64,000 bases of DNA from an uncultured Methanomicrobiales archaeon. GTDB taxonomy: Archaea; Halobacteriota; Methanomicrobia; Methanomicrobiales; Methanospirillaceae. The DNA lies in assembly GCA_903926075.1 (NCBI GenBank), contig CAIYHQ010000074.1, forward strand, positions 1 to 64,000. Reading direction: 5' to 3'. Shown piece by piece: positions 55,294-64,000 of the stretch (position 1 is its first letter; every line of letters begins with the position of its first letter). The position numbers and the translations under genes are program-made. Under the pieces are notes generated by a model. It ran no database searches and was not told the DNA's origin. It saw nothing but the letters and a program-made list of their open reading frames with translations.

Positions 55294-56348
55294 TAAGATA
55301 TCCTCCTGTAAAGGGAATCAAAGAATGGTTTTTCAGTATCGCGGGGGCCTCCATGTGCTTCAGGATGAAACTGAACACATGTAACATCAAGGTCTCTATC
55401 TATGAATCCTTCAAGAGTCCCGTCATTCAGGTTTGTATATAACGGAGAACACCCCTCAGGAAGACTCTCAAAATCAACTGCAAATCCATGATTCTGTGTT
55501 GTTATTGCAACCTTCCCTTCCATGTTTCTTACAGGTTGATTTGTTCCTCTGTGACCAAATTTCATCTTATAGGTTTTTCCCCCTAGAGCAAGGGCACATA
55601 TCTGATGACCCATGCATATTCCAAATACCGGTAACTCTCCAATTAAAGATTTAACACACGATATCGCATCTTTAGCAAGCACCGGGTCTCCAGGGCCGTT
55701 ACTTACAAAGAGTGCATCCGGCTTTATCTCAAGAATCTCATCAGGAATAACGTTGTAAGGGAAAACCCAAATGTCACTTCCACGGGAATGAAGACTTTTT
55801 ACCATATTTTTCTTTGTTCCAAGGTCAATTAAGGCTATTTTCTTCCCAGGACCTCTGACTCGGTATGGATCTTTAGTAGATACAGCCGGGATAAGGTCTT
55901 CATCTGTGATTAATGGAGCTTTTTTTGCTATTTGCACCGCATATTCGGGGTCATCGCATCCGGTTACGAGAGCTGCCCTGACTGTTCCATGTTCACGAAT
56001 CTTGATCGTCAGTTTTCTTGTATCAATTCCACTCAGTCCAATGAGTCCGTTTTCTTCAAAATAATCAGGAATAGACTGGAGTGTTGCAGGTTTCCTGCAA
56101 ACCTCCCTAACTACGCATCCCCTGGCCCACACGTGGGGGTGCTGAAAATTTTTTAAATCTACTCCATAATTACCAATTAATGGAAATGTAAACATCAAAA
56201 TCTGACCATTATAACTCGGGTCAGTGAGTGCTTCCATATATCCTGTCATCTGGGTCGAAAATACGAGTTCTCCAGCACATTGCCCTTCCACTCCGAAACC
56301 TTCACCAGTCTCGTATTCCCCATCCGCAAGACCCAGAACTGCCTTCAT
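55293..56348 (-). CDS. carA: Carbamoyl-phosphate synthase small subunit
   Basis: Glutamine amidotransferase subunit that supplies ammonia to CarB. The N-terminal domain starts MKAVLGLADGEYETGEGFG. The class I triad is in PVFGICMGHQ (Cys) and VQFHPEAHGG (His and Glu). I prefer the ATG at 56348 (351 residues). The frame also permits a GTG at 56378, but the extension MQRDNKYGHE is not family-like. Confidence 0.95.
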   Translation of the reverse strand: MKAVLGLADGEYETGEGFGVEGQCAGELVFSTQMTGYMEALTDPSYNGQILMFTFPLIGNYGVDLKNFQHPHVWARGCVVREVCRKPATLQSIPDYFEENGLIGLSGIDTRKLTIKIREHGTVRAALVTGCDDPEYAVQIAKKAPLITDEDLIPAVSTKDPYRVRGPGKKIALIDLGTKKNMVKSLHSRGSDIWVFPYNVIPDEILEIKPDALFVSNGPGDPVLAKDAISCVKSLIGELPVFGICMGHQICALALGGKTYKMKFGHRGTNQPVRNMEGKVAITTQNHGFAVDFESLPEGCSPLYTNLNDGTLEGFIDRDLDVTCVQFHPEAHGGPRDTEKPFFDSLYRRIS

Positions 56349-56490
56349 TTCGTGTCCATATTTATTATCTCTCTGCACATATTAACCTCATGAGAAGAGA
56401 GAGAGTCAGGTAGCTTGCAAATTCTCTTTTTTTCTTAGATGAGTAAGAATTAAAAAGTCTTTTAATGATGAAATATAATTGGTGATTTCA

Positions 56491-56988
56491 ATGGGAACAA
56501 AAGGAAAAATGATAGTCGGGTTAGATGTTGAAAAACTTATTTTAACTTTAAACAAGGCATATTCGGATGAATGGCTAGCGCATTATCAGTACTGGATAGG
56601 ATCTCTCGTTGTAAAGGGGCCTAATAAAGAAGCTGCCATAGCCGAGCTTATCCAGCATGCAAACGAAGAACTGCTGCATGCTACCTCACTCGCCACCCGT
56701 ATCATTCAATTGGGTGGAACACCCATAACAAAACCAGAAGACTGGTATAAATTTTCAAATTGTGGTTACGAGGCTCCGGATGATCCATATGTTATTACAA
56801 TCCTTGATCAGAATATCAAAGGGGAGCAATGTGCAATAGTGACATATAACAGGCTTCTTGAGGAAATAAAAGACAAGGACCCTGTAACATACAATATAAT
56901 CCTTACAATCCTTACGCAGGAAGTTGAACATGAAGAAGACCTTGAAGCTTTGAAGGAAGATATCACAATGATGATGGAGCGCTCATGA
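56491..56988 (+). CDS. Ferritin-like iron storage protein (Dps/ferritin family)
   Basis: A 165-residue four-helix ferritin-fold protein. Metal-type residues occur in DEWLAHYQYWIG and HANEELLHATSLATRI (ExxH), and in EVEHEEDLEALKED near the C-terminus. It starts at the ATG at 56491 after GGTGA. The family stores iron or protects against peroxide, and which applies is not clear from sequence. It is a single gene, followed by a T-run at 57013-57019 that may end transcription. Confidence 0.8.
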   Translation: MGTKGKMIVGLDVEKLILTLNKAYSDEWLAHYQYWIGSLVVKGPNKEAAIAELIQHANEELLHATSLATRIIQLGGTPITKPEDWYKFSNCGYEAPDDPYVITILDQNIKGEQCAIVTYNRLLEEIKDKDPVTYNIILTILTQEVEHEEDLEALKEDITMMMERS

Positions 56989-57012
56989 ATGTGCGCTCAT
57001 AAAGTTACTCTC

Positions 57013-57019
57013 TTTTTTT
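57013..57019 (+). terminator. T-run after the ferritin-like gene
   Basis: Seven T, about 25 bases after the stop codon. Confidence 0.45.
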
Positions 57020-57084
57020 ACAGCGAAAACCTTCAGATAACAACAATTTCCATGTTTTTTCATTGTTTAATGCAATAATTTAAA

Positions 57085-57657
57085 ATGATTCTTCCTCTCA
57101 ATAGAAAAGATATGCTTGTTCCAGCGAGAATCTTCTTCACAAAAGGTGTGGGTATACATAAAGATAAGCTTGCTTCATTTGAACTGGCACTGAGGAAGGC
57201 TGGAATTGAGAAATTTAACCTGGTTTATGTCTCAAGTATTTTTCCTCCCTACTGCATACCTGTTTTAAAGGAAGAAGGAGTTGGCCTCCTATCAGCAGGT
57301 CAGATTGTATATTGTGTTATGGCAAAAAATGACACACAGGAACCCAGACGTTTGATCTCAGCAGCTATTGGTCTTGCAAGACCCAAAGATACGCATGAAT
57401 ATGGATATCTCTCTGAGCATCATGCATTCGGTGAAACAGAAGAAGTATCAGGTGAATATGCAGAAGACCTTGCTGCAACAATGCTAGCCACAACTTTGGG
57501 AATTGAATTTGATCCCAATCAGGCCTGGCAGGAGAGGGAACAGATCTACAAAGCGAGTGGGAAAATTATTGAGACCACGCAGGTCTGTCAGTCAGCTGAA
57601 GGAGATATGAATGGATTCTGGACTACAGTAATTGCAGCTGCTGTATTCATACCATAA
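57085..57657 (+). CDS. pdaD: Pyruvoyl-dependent arginine decarboxylase
   Basis: A 190-residue proenzyme. Self-cleavage between Ser50 and Ser51 in [12 protein letters not shown] makes the pyruvoyl group on the second chain. The later [30 protein letters not shown] is typical of archaeal PdaD. It converts arginine to agmatine, needed for polyamines and, in archaea, for agmatidine in tRNA-Ile2. A T-rich upstream stretch and the AATAATTTAAA before the ATG suggest its own promoter. Confidence 0.95.
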   Translation: MILPLNRKDMLVPARIFFTKGVGIHKDKLASFELALRKAGIEKFNLVYVSSIFPPYCIPVLKEEGVGLLSAGQIVYCVMAKNDTQEPRRLISAAIGLARPKDTHEYGYLSEHHAFGETEEVSGEYAEDLAATMLATTLGIEFDPNQAWQEREQIYKASGKIIETTQVCQSAEGDMNGFWTTVIAAAVFIP

Positions 57658-57692
57658 ACTTAAAAATAAAAAAGCGATATTAAAAATATAAG

Positions 57693-58178
57693 TCAGATCT
57701 CTATTGTGCTACCATTTGCCCTTTTCACAACTAATTTTCCATTATTAAGCGGATAGTACGTAACCGTCCTTCCAACCTCCCCTCCCAGGTCCTCTGATTT
57801 GATGGGTATACTTTCCTTTTTTAGTACCTCTTTTAGAACCTCGGCATTCCGCTGACCTATATTCAGGTTACCTGAAAAATTTTTGAACATTGCAGCCCCA
57901 CCTGCAAGTTTTGCAATAAGTGAGGTCTTTTTACTCCCTTTAATCCTAAGCTCTTCAAGCATCACTTTAACTGCAGTATCTGCATATTTTCCGGGTCTTT
58001 CCAATTTCCCATTCGAATTTGGAAGCATGACATGGGCAAAAGAACCAATCTTACGGTCAGGGTCATGAAGAATGATTCCTATGCACGAACCAAGGCCTAT
58101 CGATGACATAACATTGGTTCCAGTATGATACTCACCAATACCGATAATTACAACTCCGGAATCCAACTCACCATTCAT
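57693..58178 (-). CDS. cheD: Chemoreceptor glutamine deamidase CheD
   Basis: A 161-residue CheD. The Cys in [12 protein letters not shown] and the His in GSFAHVMLP are the catalytic pair, and the Thr in [17 protein letters not shown] completes the site. It deamidates glutamines of chemoreceptors and also interacts with CheC, whose domain is fused to the neighbouring CheA. It starts 12 bases after the cheA stop. Confidence 0.93.
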   Translation of the reverse strand: MNGELDSGVVIIGIGEYHTGTNVMSSIGLGSCIGIILHDPDRKIGSFAHVMLPNSNGKLERPGKYADTAVKVMLEELRIKGSKKTSLIAKLAGGAAMFKNFSGNLNIGQRNAEVLKEVLKKESIPIKSEDLGGEVGRTVTYYPLNNGKLVVKRANGSTIEI

Positions 58179-58190
58179 TGAGTGTGTCCT

Positions 58191-60893
58191 TTAGCTTGGT
58201 TTCATAAGGTCTTCGAGCATCGTCACAAGCTGCCCCAACATAGGATGATTTGGGAGGAGGAGGATATTGCAGTCAATTTCGTGCTCTGAACTTAATAGTT
58301 CTGTTTTAAAAAGAACAACTTCATCAATATCCTCTTCACCAGCATTAGATGCGATAATTGTTTCGACAGCAGCAATTGGAATATCAATTGTAAGCTGTGG
58401 AGGTGATGGAAGCATTATAATGTTTAATAAAGTTGCCACTGCATCCAGGAATGCCGACATCATAATGTTTCCGATTTCAAGAAGTGCACTCTGATCCATT
58501 TCAGTTATTTCGCGTTCGTTATCAGAAAGTCCCAGCATTACATTTGTAAGTCTGAATATCGAGTTTTTAGGTACATGAAGGACTAAGTACCCACCATTTT
58601 TAACCTGGCCGCTTATCTGGAAAAGTACAATTGCAGCTAATGTATTGTCAAGATGATTGTGAAGATCCTTAATATCAACAATATTAATTTCTGGTACTGT
58701 TATAGAGATGTTTGTCCCAAGCATGGTTGATAATGTTGTTGCTGCATGCGAAGCTCCAATATTTCCTAATTCTCTCAATGCATCAATCTGAACTGGACCT
58801 AAAGATACCATTTGATTTACTTCCTTTTGAGCTGTTGTTCCAATCTTCTCAATATTTGCTTTTTGGTGCTTCTTTCCCTGTGTCTTTATTATTGAATGAA
58901 CATCAAGGACAGGTACAACTTCGCCGTCGCCTGGTATAGTAACACCTGACACTCCTTTACATATACCGATAAATTTAGAGAGTGGTTTTATTACGACTTC
59001 CTGTTGCCCCTCAATTAAGTCTGCAACAATAACACCTTTATCATTCTGGTCATGTAGAACGATAAGAACTTCACTATCCACACAATGTCCAAACATATCA
59101 TCCATCCTGTGCAGGGGAAGCACTTCGTCTCTTAATACAATTGCTTCGCTGTCAATGACCCGGTGGATGTTGTTTGCTACAAGACTTGCGACTTCAACAA
59201 TATTATTCACAGGAATTGCAGCCCTTTTCCCATTGAACCTGACCATCATGACATTTACTATAGCCATTGTTGGAGGCAGTAATAGTTCAAACCGGGTTCC
59301 GGATCCAATATCGGTATCAATCTTTATCTGCCCCTTTAGTGATTCAATTGCGGTCCTTACTACATCAAGACCTACACCACGGCCGCTGACATCTGTTATC
59401 TTTTCCGCGGTACTGAATCCGGGAAGAAAAAGGAGGTCGATAATTGCTTCTTTTGGCTGCTCATGTGCTAATTCAGAACTTATAAGACCACGTTCCACTG
59501 CTTTGTTCCTGACTCTCTCTATATTTATCCCTGCACCATCGTCTTCAATGATAATTACAACATTATCTCTATCCCGTTCAGCTGACAATTTTAAATGCCC
59601 TTTTCTGGGTTTTCCTCTTCTCTCCCTCTCTTCCGGGATCTCTATCCCATGATCAATTGCGTTACGGATAAGGTGGAGCAGGGGGTCATTAAGTCCATCC
59701 ATAACACTTCTGTCGAGTTCTGTCTCTCCTCCTTCAACCGTAAATTCTATCTCTTTTCCTTGTTTATGGGCCAAATCACGGACTGTTCTGGGAAAACGGC
59801 TAAAAATCTGGTTGAGTGGTATCATCCTGATATTCATCATCAGGTTCTGAAGTTCAGACACTGAGCGGCCGACCATTGATAGTGTCTCGTCCATCTCTTT
59901 TATCTTATGTTTTCGCGCAATCTGAGTCAATCGTCCTCTGTTGATGACGAGGTCCTCAATGAGATTCATCATTTGGTCCAGCCGGTTAATATCCACCCTG
60001 ATGTTTCTTACTTCTCTTAATTTTTCCTGCCTGTCCTGAGGTTTTTTTAATATTTCAGACTCTTCTATTTTCTTTTCAGCTTTTCCAAAATACTGATTAT
60101 CTATTTTAACTGGCAGGATATTCTGACTCGCCAACGCTTCATTAGGGGTCATAACTGTTACTATAGAGACGTCAGTACCTTTCAAAACCGTTATTAATGA
60201 ATCAGGGTCAGAATCACTTGCTATTTCAAGATCAATTGTTCCCAAAAATAAACCGTCTTCAATAACCGCCTGTTCGGGATTAATAGAGATAATTTGACCG
60301 AAATCGTTGAGATTCTGGAGTATTAGCATACCTCTCAGGTTTTTATTGTCACATTCACTTGAAAGCTCGATATGAACAATATATCTCTCCTTTCCTTCGA
60401 CAACAATTGATTCATTATTATTAATATTGTTTTCACTATCTTTGGTAATCGGTATATCCACAACTGATAATATTTCAGATACTGGCTTAACTGAATCGGG
60501 GGAAATCTCTACATGGCCCAGCCAATCCTGAAGTGACTGGACATGATAATCAAGATCAAGGTCAAGTCCTTTTTCGCCTGATTCAATATCATCAATCATA
60601 TGTTCAATGGCATCGGTAGTTTCAAGCAGGACATCCATTAGTGACTGGTTGACAAACAGCTCGCCGTTCCGTATAAGTGAGAATACATCTTCCATTGTAT
60701 GGCAGAGACGTTCCATGTCCTTGTACTCCATTGATGCGGACATTCCCTTGAGAGAATGAGCTGAACGGAATATTTCGGCTATTGCGTTTTGATCAGGACC
60801 ATTCTCCAGTATAAGGAGATTCTTGACGACATTCTCATGGTACTCCCTGGCTTCTGCAACGTACAATGTACGATACTGGTCCAAATCCGACAT
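58191..60893 (-). CDS. cheA: Chemotaxis kinase CheA fused to a C-terminal CheC phosphatase
   Basis: 900 residues in one frame. Residues 1-120 are the HPt domain with His46 in FRSAHSLKG. A linker/P2-like region follows, then dimerisation and HATPase_c (LLHLIRNAIDHGIEIP, IIEDDGAGIN, DVSGRGVGLDVV), then the CheW-like domain (about 540-680). From about 695 to the end is a complete CheC with both phosphatase sites, RELGN (Glu708, Asn711) and LEIGN (Glu806, Asn809). CheA phosphorylates CheY, and CheC removes the phosphate. In other archaea these are usually separate adjacent genes. No internal start or stop separates them here. Confidence 0.92.
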   Translation of the reverse strand: MSDLDQYRTLYVAEAREYHENVVKNLLILENGPDQNAIAEIFRSAHSLKGMSASMEYKDMERLCHTMEDVFSLIRNGELFVNQSLMDVLLETTDAIEHMIDDIESGEKGLDLDLDYHVQSLQDWLGHVEISPDSVKPVSEILSVVDIPITKDSENNINNNESIVVEGKERYIVHIELSSECDNKNLRGMLILQNLNDFGQIISINPEQAVIEDGLFLGTIDLEIASDSDPDSLITVLKGTDVSIVTVMTPNEALASQNILPVKIDNQYFGKAEKKIEESEILKKPQDRQEKLREVRNIRVDINRLDQMMNLIEDLVINRGRLTQIARKHKIKEMDETLSMVGRSVSELQNLMMNIRMIPLNQIFSRFPRTVRDLAHKQGKEIEFTVEGGETELDRSVMDGLNDPLLHLIRNAIDHGIEIPEERERRGKPRKGHLKLSAERDRDNVVIIIEDDGAGINIERVRNKAVERGLISSELAHEQPKEAIIDLLFLPGFSTAEKITDVSGRGVGLDVVRTAIESLKGQIKIDTDIGSGTRFELLLPPTMAIVNVMMVRFNGKRAAIPVNNIVEVASLVANNIHRVIDSEAIVLRDEVLPLHRMDDMFGHCVDSEVLIVLHDQNDKGVIVADLIEGQQEVVIKPLSKFIGICKGVSGVTIPGDGEVVPVLDVHSIIKTQGKKHQKANIEKIGTTAQKEVNQMVSLGPVQIDALRELGNIGASHAATTLSTMLGTNISITVPEINIVDIKDLHNHLDNTLAAIVLFQISGQVKNGGYLVLHVPKNSIFRLTNVMLGLSDNEREITEMDQSALLEIGNIMMSAFLDAVATLLNIIMLPSPPQLTIDIPIAAVETIIASNAGEEDIDEVVLFKTELLSSEHEIDCNILLLPNHPMLGQLVTMLEDLMKPS

Positions 60894-60894
60894 A

Positions 60895-61926
60895 TTACCT
60901 CGACATTCCTGCTATCAGTTCAGAAATTTCTTTTGGTATTAAACGTAATGGCAAAACTTTGTCTACGGCATTTCGTTCAAGTGCTGAGCGGGGCATCCCG
61001 TATACAAGGCAATCTTCTTCTCTGCAGACCATAGTTTTTCCACCGGTCCCTTTTATCACTTCAGTCCCCTCTCCACCATCACTGCCCATACCACTAAGAA
61101 GAACTGAAACAATATTCTCTTTATATACATGAGCAGCTGAAGTAAATGTTTTATCGACAGCTGGTCTGACGTTATGAACAGGTGGCGATTTTGTATGCAC
61201 AATTTTTCCACCAGTCTTACCGAATGCGTTGATAAATCCTGAAATAACTGTATGAAATCCAGCTTTAGAGATGAAGACATGACCTTTAAATAAAATGTCA
61301 CCATTTTCAGTTTCCTTAACCGGTAATGGGGAGAGTCTATTGAGCCGGTTTGCAAGAGCTGCCGTGAACCCTCCTTCTGGCATATGCTGGGTAATGACAA
61401 CTGAAGCATCCAGGGTTGATGGAAGGTTTGAGAGAAGAACATCCAGCATGGGCGGACCACCGGCAGATGACCCCACAACAACACATCGGGTAGCTATATC
61501 ACCCACATTTGCCTCTGGTGCCCTTTGAATGTACTTTATCGATATGAGGTTTCTTATTCGTTCAATAAGTTCACGTTCAATTCCACGGACTGTATTAATC
61601 CCCTTGGGTTTAAGCATGAAATCGTCTGCACCAAGTTCTATTGCTGTTTTTGTTGCGAGAGCATCTTTCGAAGTAAGAGATGAGAGCATTAAGGTTTTTG
61701 GAAATTTTCTTACTGTTTTTCTCTGTCTTAACACTTCGAGTCCATCCATTCTTGGCATCTCGATATCAAGCGTCATTACATCTGGATTAGTGCTTTCAAT
61801 CATTCTTAAAGCTTCAATCCCATCCGAAGCTACTCCTATAACTTCAAAGTCCGGTTCTTTTGATAGCATATCCTCTACAATCGTCCTCATAAAGCGAGAA
61901 TCATCAACAATGAGAACACGAATCAT
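60895..61926 (-). CDS. cheB: Protein-glutamate methylesterase CheB
   Basis: A 343-residue CheB. The N-terminal receiver has Asp54 (TLDIEMPRMDG), followed by a linker and the C-terminal esterase, with the catalytic Ser in VVGSSAGGPPML, His in VITQHMPEGG and Asp in GMGSDGGEG. It removes methyl groups from receptor glutamates when phosphorylated. It is one base from cheA and two from cheY. Confidence 0.96.
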   Translation of the reverse strand: MIRVLIVDDSRFMRTIVEDMLSKEPDFEVIGVASDGIEALRMIESTNPDVMTLDIEMPRMDGLEVLRQRKTVRKFPKTLMLSSLTSKDALATKTAIELGADDFMLKPKGINTVRGIERELIERIRNLISIKYIQRAPEANVGDIATRCVVVGSSAGGPPMLDVLLSNLPSTLDASVVITQHMPEGGFTAALANRLNRLSPLPVKETENGDILFKGHVFISKAGFHTVISGFINAFGKTGGKIVHTKSPPVHNVRPAVDKTFTSAAHVYKENIVSVLLSGMGSDGGEGTEVIKGTGGKTMVCREEDCLVYGMPRSALERNAVDKVLPLRLIPKEISELIAGMSR

Positions 61927-61928
61927 TA

Positions 61929-62291
61929 TCAGGAACCGAGCACATTGTTTAGTTCTTCTATCACTTTTGGTGCCTGAAATGGCTTTACGATATATCCTTT
62001 AGCCCCACTTTTTATGGCAAGTTTGACCATCTGCTCCTGACCTACAGCAGTACACATAACAATTTTTGCATTCGGATCAAAAGCACGAATAGATTTAAGT
62101 GCTTCAATACCATTCATTTTTGGCATAACTACATCCATTGTAACGAGGTCGGGTTTTAATTCCTTATACTTCTCAACACCTTCATCCCCATCACCTGCCT
62201 CACCAACAATATCATGCCCTCCGGAGAAGATAATATTTTTCAAGAGTGTTCGCATAAAAAGGGTGTCATCTACAATTAGTATTCTCCCCAT
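61929..62291 (-). CDS. cheY: Chemotaxis response regulator CheY
   Basis: A 120-residue single receiver domain. Acidic residues are in LIVDDT, the phosphoacceptor is Asp53 (VTMDVVMPKMNG), and Thr/Lys switch residues are in CTAVGQ and GYIVKPF. Archaeal CheY acts on the archaellum motor through CheF. Confidence 0.95.
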   Translation of the reverse strand: MGRILIVDDTLFMRTLLKNIIFSGGHDIVGEAGDGDEGVEKYKELKPDLVTMDVVMPKMNGIEALKSIRAFDPNAKIVMCTAVGQEQMVKLAIKSGAKGYIVKPFQAPKVIEELNNVLGS

Positions 62292-62367
62292 ACTTATCAG
62301 ATGTATTTTTGGTGGGTGATTATATCTACTTAGTGGTTCAAATTCAGTTTATTGTCCTATTCAGATT

Positions 62368-63177
62368 TTATTGAGTAGGTGGTTTTACAGCCTCTGAAAT
62401 ATAACGCACTCCTTTTGGAGTCAATTGGACCTCACGCCTCTTTAGGACAACATCTATCATCCCAAGCGAAAGTAATTTGTCATAGATATCTTCAATCTCT
62501 TTTGGAGTTAAATTCAGCATATTCTCAATTGCCTTCGTATCCATTCCACTGTATACGAGCATTGAAACCTGAGACCCTACACTATCAAGCTCATCACCTT
62601 TCATATCGTACGTTTTTGTAGCGTCACGTAGAAAATTGAAAAGAACCTGGAGTGTTGACATCGGACAGAGGACAAAAGAAGTAACCACGTCCTGGTTTTC
62701 GAGATGTTCTATCTTAATGACATCTAATCTTTTATTCTGGACTTCGCGTTTTGTTATTTCAATTGCAGTGACTTCCGGAAGTGGAACACATACCTGCTTT
62801 GTCTGACTTACAAACCATATCCCTGTCTTTACTACTGCAATCGCGCCTTTTTCCCAGATGGCATCTGTGACAAGAACCCCTCCACGGATTGCTGGAGACA
62901 TAAAATAAGCTTTAATTCGATAAGCACCGCAGTTTATAATTATTTTTCTCTTTAAATAGAGAATTATTTTCTCAACAGATGCTATCCTGTATGTTGCTTC
63001 TGGAGTCCCTTTGACCGTCAGAAATAGAGTTGTCTTCTTTTCAGACAGATCAATTATGGATTTGTATGGGATTTCGAGATTGAAAGGTTCTGAAAATTTT
63101 ATCCGGTCTTCTATTGCTTCGATTTTTGTGTTAATCCACTGATCTCCATCCTGAACTTTTACCGGAACTTCTGGCAT
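62368..63177 (-). CDS. cheF: Archaeal chemotaxis adaptor CheF
   Basis: A 269-residue protein matching the DUF439/CheF family. The N-terminal region is PH-like with beta strands, and the C-terminal part (about 205-265) is a winged helix-like segment with MLNLTPKEIEDIYDKLLSLGMI. CheF links phosphorylated CheY to the archaellum motor (ArlCDE). It sits 76 bases upstream of cheY on the same strand. Confidence 0.88.
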   Translation of the reverse strand: MPEVPVKVQDGDQWINTKIEAIEDRIKFSEPFNLEIPYKSIIDLSEKKTTLFLTVKGTPEATYRIASVEKIILYLKRKIIINCGAYRIKAYFMSPAIRGGVLVTDAIWEKGAIAVVKTGIWFVSQTKQVCVPLPEVTAIEITKREVQNKRLDVIKIEHLENQDVVTSFVLCPMSTLQVLFNFLRDATKTYDMKGDELDSVGSQVSMLVYSGMDTKAIENMLNLTPKEIEDIYDKLLSLGMIDVVLKRREVQLTPKGVRYISEAVKPPTQ

Positions 63178-63211
63178 AACTAATTACCACTTAATTTGGA
63201 AGAGCATAGCA

Positions 63212-64000
63212 TTAACGCTTTCTCCGTTTCTTTCTTGGTCCGGAAAATGTTCCAAGGACCTCCTTTAATTCGTTTTCGATCTCATCCGCATTTACTTTTA
63301 CGTCCTTAAGGTCCCTTAAAAGCATATTTTTGTCGTCTTTCTTCTCGATTGATATGTCAGCTTTCAGGGCTGCCATCAGGTCGTCGTCTCCACCACCTCC
63401 ACCACCAAATGAGAACTGGTCCTGTTCCTGAGCTACTGGGGAATCATCATCGAATCCTCCTCCTCCTTCTCCTTCTCCAGCAATTCCCATCATTCCCTGA
63501 GTCCTTTCTGTTGATTCAAATGATGACTGCTCAGCATCAAGGTCAACATTATCAAGGTCTTCATCACTGATGCTCGAGAGACCGGGTTCACCCGATTTAC
63601 CATCTTCAAGCTCATCCGCATATGTCATGAGAATGTCAGTTACTTCTATATTTGAGTCTTCTTCGTCGATTTGCGGTGTTACCCTTCCAGTATCTGATGC
63701 AATATCAAGTTGTTCCATCTTATTATCTTCATCTGTATCATCAATTCCTGACTTTGAATCCTTCTTATCAATTTCTGGATTTATATCATCAAGCATTCCC
63801 ATATCGTCATCCAGATCAAGATTTGCAAGGAGCTCCTCATCAATCTCCTCGCCTTTGTCAGTCATAGAGGGAATTTCAAGGTCAGGACCGCTTTCCCTTG
63901 ATAATCCTGATGTCACCGGAGTACTTTCCCTATCTATGTTTTCAGGTTGTCTGTTTTGGGAAATATCAGTTGGTTGGGCAGGAGATCGCACTGTTTTGGC
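63212..64000 (-). CDS. Long acidic low-complexity protein, 5' end outside the window
   Basis: I do not recognise a family. The visible 262 residues are very acidic and disordered in appearance. They have Asp/Glu-rich runs, a Gly-rich stretch (EGEGGGGFDDD, then FGGGGGGDDD) at about residues 175-205, a small helical part near the end (LLRDLKDVKVNADEIENELKEVLG), and a basic tail KKRRKR. The frame is open through the window edge, and the GTG at 63991 is not necessarily the start. It begins the visible che cluster 34 bases from cheF. Inference: a scaffold or archaellum-associated protein (ArlCDE-like) of chemotaxis, but this is not shown. Confidence 0.55.
   Translation of the reverse strand, partial: AKTVRSPAQPTDISQNRQPENIDRESTPVTSGLSRESGPDLEIPSMTDKGEEIDEELLANLDLDDDMGMLDDINPEIDKKDSKSGIDDTDEDNKMEQLDIASDTGRVTPQIDEEDSNIEVTDILMTYADELEDGKSGEPGLSSISDEDLDNVDLDAEQSSFESTERTQGMMGIAGEGEGGGGFDDDSPVAQEQDQFSFGGGGGGDDDLMAALKADISIEKKDDKNMLLRDLKDVKVNADEIENELKEVLGTFSGPRKKRRKR

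Noticed and set aside
56979-57000. Repeated GCGCTCAT around the ferritin stop codon
   Set aside because: Two 8-base copies only, one inside the gene end. No wider repeat or known function, so likely chance.
1-64000. CRISPR array, tRNA or rRNA genes
   Set aside because: I saw no regularly spaced direct repeats and no tRNA or rRNA signature in the gaps. The only stable RNA I can support is rnpB.

Overview
The window looks like part of the chromosome of a methanogenic euryarchaeon, most likely a member of the Methanomicrobiales (Methanospirillum-like is my best guess, not proven). Pointers are the archaeosine genes (tgtA, arcS), CDP-archaeol synthase (carS), a probable tetraether lipid synthase, pyruvoyl arginine decarboxylase, CheF, a methanogenesis-marker-14 protein, a DUF2115 protein, an archaeal RNase P RNA, and many PEGA and PKD surface proteins. 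Coding is dense, AT-rich, and uses ATG, GTG and TTG starts.

Layout. (1) 1-1630: an IS701-like insertion sequence whose transposase 5' end looks broken. (2) 1821-8054, minus strand: a secreted Cys-rich protein, then a stressosome-like set (RsbR-, RsbS- and RsbT-like proteins, an RsbT/RsbX-like fusion, and a histidine kinase), a serpin and a small membrane protein. (3) 8112-14333: rnpB on the minus strand, divergent from AMMECR1-tgtA-arcS and an NfnAB/SudBA-like flavoprotein pair. (4) 14444-18932: three exported proteins (repeat protein, PKD protein, small anchored protein). (5) 18963-25671: purH, grpE-dnaK-dnaJ, a tRNA G10 methylase, hypC and a zinc-ribbon microprotein. (6) 25698-34859, minus strand: DUF2115, an MBL hydrolase, a ten-repeat PEGA protein, a helicase/exonuclease pair resembling bacterial MrfA/MrfB, and a Tes-like radical SAM enzyme. 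(7) 34949-41529: carS-pyrE-purD-argF on the plus strand, then a small unknown protein, marker 14 and an HTH-PAS protein on the minus strand. (8) 41708-49730, minus strand: an acetyl-CoA synthase operon, acsB-acsD-acsC-acsV-core MetE-cooC. (9) 49812-57657: gmd, argG, carB, carA, then a ferritin-like protein and pdaD. (10) 57693-64000, minus strand: the chemotaxis genes cheD, a cheA-cheC fusion, cheB, cheY and cheF, and a partial acidic protein.

How the parts may work together. The acs operon has the methyl carrier (AcsC/AcsD), its reductive activator, a bacterial-length acetyl-CoA synthase, a CooC/AcsF-type nickel ATPase and a core methionine synthase, but no CO dehydrogenase subunit. It could send corrinoid-bound methyl groups to both acetyl-CoA and methionine, with CO supplied by an enzyme encoded elsewhere. 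The acsD frame is interrupted by one extra base in a run of nine A (plus strand). The stressosome-like set and the CheA-CheC fusion are the other main points for follow-up. argF, argG and carAB cover late arginine and carbamoyl-phosphate synthesis, and pdaD consumes arginine.
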